Assembly (NCBI RefSeq): GCF_000812965.1
Contig: NZ_JSYN01000020.1
Location: 124,001 to 188,000, forward strand
DNA from: Pedobacter kyungheensis
Lineage (GTDB): Bacteria; Bacteroidota; Bacteroidia; Sphingobacteriales; Sphingobacteriaceae
DNA length: 64,000 nucleotides
Reading direction: 5' to 3'
This document shows positions 58,428-64,000 of this stretch, one piece after another (position 1 is the stretch's first letter; each line of letters starts with the position of its first letter). The notes below the pieces were generated by a model, which worked only from the letters and a program-made list of their open reading frames with translations, had not been told where the DNA came from and made no database searches. The translations under genes and the position numbers were made by a program.

Positions 58428-60147
58428 AATTACTGGTGCTCTGTTGTGAATTGTAAATCTGAACGTACTCAGGACTGCTTTTCAGCAATTCCTGATGGGT
58501 TCCTTCTGCAATAATTTCTCCCTGCATCAGCAAAATTACCTGGTCATAATGTTCAACAGAAGCTATTTTTTGGGTAACGGAAATCAGGGTTAAACCAGGA
58601 TAGTTTTGCTGAATATTAGCTAAAATCCTTTTTTCAGTATTGGTATCTACCCGCGCAGTAAAATCATCGAGCAGCAATACCTTAGGGTTTAGTGCGAGTG
58701 CCCTAGCCAGCATAATACGCTGCTTTTGTCCGCCCGACAGACTGCTGCCCCGTTCAGAAATAATGGTGTTTAACTGATCGGGCAAGGCTTCTATAAAATC
58801 TTTAAGCTCGGCTGTGGCTATGGCTTTAGCTAAAAATTCATCGGTAACGGTATCGCTAAAGGCAATATTTTCGCGGATACTCATGTTAAACATAATGCTA
58901 TCCTGAAATACAAAACCTACCTGTTTATGGAACTCTTCCTGGTTATAATTTTTAATTTCGTGGCCATCAAACAGTACTTCGCCGCTTTCGGGCTCAATTA
59001 ATCCGGTTAAAATATACAGCAATTGCGTTTTACCTGCTGCTGTTGGGCCAATAATGGCCGTTTTAGAACCTGCCCTGGCAACAAAGGAAACGTCTTTTAA
59101 AATAGGTTTTTGTCCAAAGTTTAAGCTAATATTTTTACCTGCTACCGCGCCCTGCAATGTGGTGGTTAAGGTACCGGGATGATTAACTTCTGCTGCATTT
59201 AATACACTTTCAATACGCTGGTAAGAGGCTGTAGCCTGAGCAATTACATTGCTCATGAAGCCTATCACCAAAATAGGAAAAATAATAAGCGACAGGTAGC
59301 TGCTAAAAGCGGCAAACTCACCCAGGCTCATTGAATCGGTGATTACAAAATGACCGCCCAAAACCAAAATACATAAACCCGATAAATTGGAAACAAATAT
59401 GATGATGGGAATAAGACCGGCAAAAAGCCGCAGAATAGACAGTCCTAAATCCCTCGCTTTGGCATTCGCATCTAAAAACTTATCGTATTCGAGCTGTTGC
59501 GAGTTAATTACACGAATTAAAGCCGAACCTAAAATGCTCTCACTGATTACTTTATTTAACCAATCGATTACTTCCCTGCTCTTTTTAAACAATACCCTTA
59601 CTTTACTCAACACAAAGAAAAAAGCCCCGCCAATAATGGGTACAATGGCAATAACACAAAGCGCCAGTTTCCAGTTGATACTTAAAAGCAGGATACTTGC
59701 ACCTACAATTAAAAAGATAGAAGAACAGATAGAAACAATGGCCTGCGACACAAACATCTTAATCGAATCGACATCGGCGGTAAGATTGGTTAACAGTTTT
59801 GAGGGGTTTGCCTGAAGAATATAAGCATGGCTTTGCCTCGAAATCTGATCCGAAAGCTTGGTCCTCAAATCGCGTGCTACCCGCTCTGATGCATAGGTTT
59901 GTATGATACTCTGCAAATAGGTAAAAATAAAAACGAGTACAATGGCACCGGCAAATTGAAGCAGGATAGATTGAAGGTGAAATGTTTTGTTGGTATAAGA
60001 GTCGATTCCGTGTGCAATGATTTTGGGTAAGAGCAGGTTTATACCATTACTTAGCAAGGCAAACAGGATCAGCATTAAAATCAGGCCGCGGTAATTTCCT
60101 AATAAGCTGAAAATACTGGGTTTCTTGGCTGCTTTGGGTTTTTCCAT
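58411..60147 (-). CDS. ABC exporter half-transporter, degenerate Walker B partner
   Basis: 578 residues with six-helix membrane domain (about 15-320) and nucleotide-binding domain (about 340-565). Walker A is AIIGPTAAGKTQLL, the signature SLSGGQKQR is canonical, but Walker B reads VLLLDDFTARVD with Asp where the catalytic Glu belongs, and the switch segment is ISVTQKIASV with Gln instead of His. It therefore supplies the good signature to its partner's catalytic site and has its own degenerate site. The partner shows the opposite pattern. Transcription probably starts from the -7 box at 60176-60183. Confidence 0.9.
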   Translation of the reverse strand: MEKPKAAKKPSIFSLLGNYRGLILMLILFALLSNGINLLLPKIIAHGIDSYTNKTFHLQSILLQFAGAIVLVFIFTYLQSIIQTYASERVARDLRTKLSDQISRQSHAYILQANPSKLLTNLTADVDSIKMFVSQAIVSICSSIFLIVGASILLLSINWKLALCVIAIVPIIGGAFFFVLSKVRVLFKKSREVIDWLNKVISESILGSALIRVINSQQLEYDKFLDANAKARDLGLSILRLFAGLIPIIIFVSNLSGLCILVLGGHFVITDSMSLGEFAAFSSYLSLIIFPILVIGFMSNVIAQATASYQRIESVLNAAEVNHPGTLTTTLQGAVAGKNISLNFGQKPILKDVSFVARAGSKTAIIGPTAAGKTQLLYILTGLIEPESGEVLFDGHEIKNYNQEEFHKQVGFVFQDSIMFNMSIRENIAFSDTVTDEFLAKAIATAELKDFIEALPDQLNTIISERGSSLSGGQKQRIMLARALALNPKVLLLDDFTARVDTNTEKRILANIQQNYPGLTLISVTQKIASVEHYDQVILLMQGEIIAEGTHQELLKSSPEYVQIYNSQQSTSNYELQS

Positions 60148-60175
60148 TCAACGAGGTACCTTAAATTGTTGACCT

Positions 60176-60183
60176 CAAATTTA
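60176..60183 (-). promoter_or_regulatory. candidate -7 box for the ABC exporter genes
   Basis: On the minus strand the bases read TAAATTTG, an exact TAnnTTTG match, about 30 bp before the ATG at 60147. No TTG element at the expected spacing. Confidence 0.4.
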
Positions 60184-60239
60184 ACCCAATTATTTGATTT
60201 CGTTTGTAAGAAAATTATGAATAAACGATTGAAGAATTG

Positions 60240-60285
60240 AATTATTGAATGAGCGAATGTATATGCAAACCCTCACTCAATAATT
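60240..60285. repeat. inverted repeat between scramblase-like and ABC genes
   Basis: AATTATTGAATGAG (60240-60253) pairs with CTCACTCAATAATT (60272-60285), 13 of 14 positions, around an 18-bp loop. A further CGAAT/ATTCG overlap extends the symmetry. There is no T-tract, so a terminator role for the upstream minus-strand gene is weak. Confidence 0.65.
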
Positions 60286-60347
60286 CGCTCACTTTAATTA
60301 TTGGCATTCCCAACAATTAAACAGTTTATCAATTTAAACCATTAACC

Positions 60348-60950
60348 CTATTTGCTTTCCTTCAAAACCATATCAATGGTGATGGCAGTAGCAACAATAG
60401 CCACTTTCTGATCGCTCTCTGCGTAATTGGGATCAATAGAAACATTATACTTATCGGCGGTGGTGAATATTTCTTTCATCGCTCCGGCCCATTTCTTGTT
60501 AATTTTACCCAGTTCGGCACCTGCATTATTGGTGATATTGAAATTCCAGGCTTTCCAGTCGCCGGTTATTTTGGCAATCTCATCGCCCGAAACCGGGTTC
60601 GAAATGGTAAACGTAGGTTTAAAAAACTTAAATTTTTGTTTAATAATCCCTACTTCAACACCCATCGGATCGGTAACGGTAATCTTCGACATCCAGAAAG
60701 TCCAGCCCCTGCTGATGGTTGCCTGTAACTGGTCGTTTACATCCGTTATTTCCAGTTTAAAAGGCATCATACGCTTATCAATCAATAAGGTCAGGGCCTT
60801 TTGCCAGCCACTGATGCGCTGTTTAATGATACCGATTTGTGCACCCTGGTCGTTGTAAACCTTGTACTCGTTTGCAAACTTTAAAAAGTTTACTTTTTCG
60901 TCAATAAAATACTCGTCGCTAAGAAAAAATGTTGGAATCTGCTTATTCAT
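60348..60950 (-). CDS. phospholipid scramblase / LURP-one-like protein
   Basis: 200 residues from ATG 60950. The frame is open to 61124, but the extra residues are not family-like. The sequence shows the repeated beta pattern of the tubby-like scramblase/LURP-one fold: FLSDEYFIDEKVNFLKFANE, YKVYNDQGAQIGIIKQR, LEITDVNDQLQATISRGWTF, KITVTDPMGVEVGIIKQKFK and ITNNAGAELGKINKKW. Each contains a 'D..G..IG.I' turn. Bacterial members are of unknown function. It is cytosolic by sequence, without signal peptide, and stands as a single gene. Confidence 0.8.
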   Translation of the reverse strand: MNKQIPTFFLSDEYFIDEKVNFLKFANEYKVYNDQGAQIGIIKQRISGWQKALTLLIDKRMMPFKLEITDVNDQLQATISRGWTFWMSKITVTDPMGVEVGIIKQKFKFFKPTFTISNPVSGDEIAKITGDWKAWNFNITNNAGAELGKINKKWAGAMKEIFTTADKYNVSIDPNYAESDQKVAIVATAITIDMVLKESK

Positions 60951-61218
60951 ATATGGATCATATTTAGATAAGCTGCTAAAATATATAAAAAATTTAATGA
61001 ATACCCGCAATTTGGGAATCTGATGTTTTTTTAAAATTGAAGCGCAGGGATATTCGCTTTTTTTAAAGTACAGTCCTGCCATCCGCTTTACTGCGTGCCC
61101 GCTTCTGTCAGGGCTAAAAACCACAGGCTTGTGCAGGATAAACCGGCATAGTTGTACAAATTTGGCTGGCTAATCGTTATTAAAAATTTAAATCGGGCAG
61201 AGCCTCTAAAGATTGTTA

Positions 61219-61226
61219 CCTTTGCA
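61219..61226 (+). promoter_or_regulatory. candidate -7 box for the S1-domain gene
   Basis: TACCTTTG matches TAnnTTTG exactly, about 40 bp before the ATG at 61267. No spaced TTG element is seen. Confidence 0.5.
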
Positions 61227-61266
61227 GAGCAAAAGCCATTGAAGAAAATGGTTAAACCCACAAAAA

Positions 61267-62109
61267 ATGATTGAAATAGGAAAATACAACGAATTAAGAG
61301 TATTAAGCAAAAGCGAAGCTGGTTTAAATTTAACCGATGGTGATAAAATGGTGATCCTACCCTACGTACATGTACCTAAAGGGCTCGAAATTGGCGATAA
61401 TGTCTCTGTTTTCGTATTTGTACAAAAAGATGGTCGCTTAACGGGTACTACACAAAAAGCCTACGCCGAGGTTGGCGATTTTGCTTTTTTAAAGGTTGTA
61501 TCAGATGAAGACGGCGTATTTATGGATTTAGGTATTGATAAAGACGTTTATGTACCAGACCGTGAGCAAAAAAGGCCGATGCAGAAAGGCTATAAATATG
61601 TAGTTTACGTCTACCTGGATGAAAGTAACGACCGTTTACTGGCTTCATCTAAACTTTACGATTTTGTAGAAGAAGAAAACTTCGATTTCGAAGAGGGCGA
61701 CGAGGTAAGTTTATTGATTACCGAAGAAACCGACCTGGGTTTTAATGCCATTATTAACAATACTTACATTGGCTTATTGTATCACAACGAGGTTTTTGAT
61801 AACATCCAGATTGGCGATACACGTAAAGGATGGATTAAAAAAATCCGTGTAGAAGGTAAAATCGATCTTACGTTGCAGCCAAGTGGTTACGGCCATATTT
61901 TAGATTCGAAAGAAGTGATTTTAGCTGCACTTAAAAAGAGTGGCGGTGTAATCGAGCTGGGCGATAAAAGCTCGCCTGAAGAGATCTATCACCGTTTCCA
62001 GATCAGCAAAAGTGCATTTAAGAAAACCATTGGTTCTTTATATAAAGAGCGTTTAATTATGCTTTCTGATGACTCGATCAGATTGTTAAGCGATGATGAT
62101 GCGGAGTAA
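61267..62109 (+). CDS. CvfB-like S1 RNA-binding protein
   Basis: 280 residues built of consecutive S1-type OB domains and a C-terminal winged helix. Domain 1 (about 1-65): YNELRVLSKSEAGLNLTDGD. Domain 2 (about 66-140): AYAEVGDFAFLKVVSDEDGV, then FMDLGIDKDVYVPDREQKR. Domain 3 (about 145-215): TDLGFNAIINNTYIGLLYHN. Winged helix (about 222-275): GGVIELGDKSSPEEIYHRF, KSAFKKTIGSLYKERLIML. This order is that of CvfB/YitL, an RNA-binding regulator. It has its own -7 box and is followed by a repeat cluster. Confidence 0.9.
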   Translation: MIEIGKYNELRVLSKSEAGLNLTDGDKMVILPYVHVPKGLEIGDNVSVFVFVQKDGRLTGTTQKAYAEVGDFAFLKVVSDEDGVFMDLGIDKDVYVPDREQKRPMQKGYKYVVYVYLDESNDRLLASSKLYDFVEEENFDFEEGDEVSLLITEETDLGFNAIINNTYIGLLYHNEVFDNIQIGDTRKGWIKKIRVEGKIDLTLQPSGYGHILDSKEVILAALKKSGGVIELGDKSSPEEIYHRFQISKSAFKKTIGSLYKERLIMLSDDSIRLLSDDDAE

Positions 62110-62530
62110 TCCCGTATTATCAGCCACAGATGCACAGATTTAACACGGATTATTTTTCTGTGTTTTCCGTGCATCCACGCCTGAACGGCTGGGCAGGCAT
62201 GACAATATTCAACCACAGATAAAAAGGATTAACACAGATTTAAATTAATCTGTGTTTCCGTGGCAAAAAAACTTAGTGACTTCGTGTCTTAGTGGTAAAA
62301 AAGAATCCAAGATAGTTTTCTGTGCCTTCCGTGTATCCGTGGCTCAACCTTAAATAATTCAGCCACGGAGACTCAGATTTCACGGATTAGTTTTCTGTGC
62401 CTTCCGTGTATCCGTGGCTGAACGGCTGGGCAGGCGTAACAATATTCAACCACAGATAAAAAAGATTAACACAGATTTAAAGTTAAATAATTGTCTTTTA
62501 TTTACTTTAATCAGTGTAATCTGTGGCTAA
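62110..62530. repeat. cluster of CCACAGAT/ATCTGTG-type intergenic repeats
   Basis: A mosaic of CCACAGAT, AACACAGATTTA, ATCTGTG, and TCCGTGGC words in both orientations. A segment of about 60 bp (GCTGGGCAGGC, then AACCACAGATAAAAA and AACACAGATTTA) is present twice, near 62187-62243 and 62426-62480. Another segment (TTTTCTGTGCCTTCCGTGTA and continuation) is present at about 62319 and 62390. At 62272-62296 lies one arm of the CTTAGTGG-type repeat seen again at 63226-63349. No gene is evident in this stretch. Confidence 0.8.
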
Positions 62531-62533
62531 AAA

Positions 62534-63205
62534 TTAATTCAGATTAAACTTCTCATTATTGATCTTCACTGCATTTGAAGCAGAAATAATGGCCACAATC
62601 ATAATCCCGATTGCAATGGCCAGGATAACCTGCACGGTAGAGTAAACCTTAGTACCTGAAACAAAGATTTTCGAATCCTTAATCAGTTCATCGCCTACCT
62701 TCGACTGGATTTTAATCAAAGCCGAAAGCTTATCGAAAGTTTGATGGGCAGCACTGCGGCCAACCGATTCGTAAACTTTTTTGCCTTCTGCAATACCCAG
62801 GCTCAGTGCTTTATTTTCGAGGGCTTTCTGCACAGCAAGTGCATTTTTTAAATCGTTTAAGAAGCTTTTCTCCTGTTTTACCAGTAAGGTTAGCCCGTAT
62901 TTATGCATTGCCGAATCAATTTTCTGATTATGCTGATCTATTTTAGAAATGGTATGCGCAACAGGCACAGTACTATCCGTAATAAAAGCATCCTGGAGTA
63001 CTTCATTTTTATGATACAGGTTTTCGGCAATAAAATACAAATCAGTTGCCGGTACCAGCCTGTCGTTATACATCGAAATAAAAGATTCGTTAATTTTCTT
63101 CACGCTTTTATCTTCCAGAAAACGAATCAGCAGCGTACAGCACATGATGCAAAACAGCAAAAAGGCAATTTTAACTTTGTTTTTGAGGCTAAAAGCAAAT
63201 TTCAT
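62534..63205 (-). CDS. membrane protein with 4-helix-bundle sensory domain, no output domain
   Basis: 223 residues. Membrane helices lie at about 10-30 and 188-210 and bracket a helical extracytoplasmic region with heptad-like patterns (SFISMYNDRLVPATDLYFIA, ISKIDQHNQKIDSAMHKYGL, LKNALAVQKALENKALSLGI). This is the layout of the 4HB sensor of chemoreceptors (DNDRxxPAxxLYxI is typical). The protein stops after the second helix with only about 12 cytosolic residues, so there is no HAMP, signalling or enzymatic part. It may be a sensory accessory or a remnant. The gene is flanked on both sides by repeat clusters. Confidence 0.7.
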   Translation of the reverse strand: MKFAFSLKNKVKIAFLLFCIMCCTLLIRFLEDKSVKKINESFISMYNDRLVPATDLYFIAENLYHKNEVLQDAFITDSTVPVAHTISKIDQHNQKIDSAMHKYGLTLLVKQEKSFLNDLKNALAVQKALENKALSLGIAEGKKVYESVGRSAAHQTFDKLSALIKIQSKVGDELIKDSKIFVSGTKVYSTVQVILAIAIGIMIVAIISASNAVKINNEKFNLN

Positions 63206-63225
63206 ATTTAGTTATTATAATTTGG

Positions 63226-63350
63226 ACCACAAAGTCACGAAGACACAAAAAATCAGGGCTTCAAAACTCATCTTATTATCAGCATTCAATAATTAGCGAT
63301 GATAAACATATTAAAATAGCAAACCTTTGTGACTTTGCGTCTTAGTGGTT
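63226..63350. repeat. imperfect inverted repeat (CCACAAAGTCACGAAG / CTTAGTGG type)
   Basis: ACCACAAAGTCACGAAGACA (63226-63245, continuing CAAA) faces CTTTGTGACTTTGCGTCTTA (63325-63344, continuing GTGGT). The arms pair with several mismatches over about 24 bp and an 75-bp loop. The right arm recurs at 62272-62296. Confidence 0.7.
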
Positions 63351-63372
63351 ATTTTCAATTTAAGTAATTATA

Positions 63373-64000
63373 TTAATAGTAATCTTCCTGTGCCGTCTTT
63401 GCAAAAAGCTGTGGCGCAAAATTGACTAAATATAGTTCTTTTTTTGCACGGGTTACAGCGGTGTATAACCAGCGCAGAAAATCGAGATCGATCATATCTT
63501 CGGTTAAATACCCCTGATCGGCAAATACAGCTTCCCACTGTCCGCCCTGCGCTTTATGACAGGTTACTGCATAGGCAAACTTAATCTGTAAGGCGTTGTA
63601 AAAAGGATCAGCCTTAATGGCCAGCATTCTTTGGCGCTTATTGGCAATGTGCTCGTAATCTTCGTTAAGCCCATCGAAAAGTTTTTTATTTTGCTCATAA
63701 GGTAAATTGGCCGATTCTAAATTCAACGTATCGAGCATTACCTTACAGCTAATCTGACCCGCAGCCGGAAAATCCATAAATTCGAGTGTAGCATCGGCAA
63801 AGCGGAAGCCATAACGCTCTTCTTCTCCCCGTACGCGAATTACCCGGGCCATATCGCCGTTGGCAATAAAAGCCGTTTCATCGTTATCGGGCAACCAGAA
63901 ATAATTATTCCGGACCACCATAATCTGGTCGCCACCGGTTAGCTCCTCTTCGCGGTAAAGCAAACGCGCTCTGATTTGCTGGTTATACACGTTGGCCGTT
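63373..64000 (-). CDS. C-terminal part of a UvrD/RecD-like DNA helicase (5' end outside window)
   Basis: The frame has no stop up to base 64000; the GTG at 63990 is an internal Val codon, so the start lies beyond the window. The 209 visible residues contain ELTGGDQIMVVRNNYFWLP, the SH3-like stretch EFMDFPAAGQISCKVMLDT, and the C-terminal helicase motifs AYAVTCHKAQGGQWEAVFAD and FLRWLYTAVTRAKKELYLV (motifs V and VI with the conserved Arg). This is typical of the short RecD2-like or UvrD-type helicases of the phylum, which unwind DNA in repair. The ATP-binding motifs are not in view. Confidence 0.85.
   Translation of the reverse strand, partial: TANVYNQQIRARLLYREEELTGGDQIMVVRNNYFWLPDNDETAFIANGDMARVIRVRGEEERYGFRFADATLEFMDFPAAGQISCKVMLDTLNLESANLPYEQNKKLFDGLNEDYEHIANKRQRMLAIKADPFYNALQIKFAYAVTCHKAQGGQWEAVFADQGYLTEDMIDLDFLRWLYTAVTRAKKELYLVNFAPQLFAKTAQEDYY

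Noticed and set aside
62110..62530. CRISPR array
   Set aside because: Repeats are mosaic, differ in orientation and spacing, and no cas gene is near. They are intergenic palindromic repeats.

Overview
The window looks like chromosomal DNA of a Sphingobacteriaceae-type member of the Bacteroidota (Pedobacter or a close relative). The signs are three SusC/SusD systems or their regulators, a 1360-residue hybrid two-component regulator, repeated matches to the Bacteroidota -7 box TAnnTTTG, few strong Shine-Dalgarno sequences, and A+T-rich intergenic DNA. I see no tRNA, rRNA, CRISPR array, transposase or phage gene.

Layout. (1) 1-9242, all minus strand: a lipid locus. Serine palmitoyltransferase, a GNAT-type bacterial ceramide synthase and an NAD-dependent epimerase-type ceramide reductase overlap head to tail. 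They run straight into myo-inositol-phosphate synthase, a PgpA-type phosphatase, a GtrA-like membrane protein, a DUF5686 outer-membrane protein and a CDP-alcohol phosphatidyltransferase fused to a DUF4833 domain (cut by the window edge). Together these can supply ceramide and phosphoinositol head groups, so the locus reads as an inositol-sphingolipid factory. (2) 9.7-14.4 kb: two AraC-type regulators, a sulfatase and a Crp/Fnr regulator. (3) 14.4-28.4 kb: a sialic-acid locus with 2-epimerase, sialate O-acetylesterase, sialidase, MFS carrier, NanM mutarotase, NanA lyase and SusD/SusC, with a divergent FadR-type GntR regulator and a candidate operator between them. (4) 28.6-30.8 kb: AhpD-like protein, YCII/DGPF protein and an ECF42-like sigma factor, followed by a tandem hairpin-repeat array. 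(5) 31.3-37.9 kb: an HMA-like small protein and a molybdopterin operon (moaA, moeA, tauE-like, periplasmic protein, moaD, moeB-rhodanese, moaE, moaC-moaB fusion). (6) 38.1-40.1 kb: small unknown genes and a cold-shock protein. (7) 40.4-54.0 kb: a beta-1,4-galactan utilisation locus (GH2, GH53, SusE, SusD, SusC) with a divergent hybrid two-component regulator and a candidate operator. (8) 54.2-64.0 kb: DUF5519 and SRPBCC proteins, an SMP-30 protein, a heterodimeric ABC exporter, a scramblase-like protein, a CvfB-like S1 protein, a 4-helix-bundle membrane protein between repeat clusters, and the C-terminal end of a helicase.

Many intergenic regions carry short hairpin repeats of several families. 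The most notable points are the joined ceramide plus inositol-lipid locus with its transferase-DUF4833 fusion, the two candidate operators, and a hairpin family with a constant ATT-NNN-AAT core but varying arms. Functions are assigned from sequence motifs recognised by eye; no database search was run.
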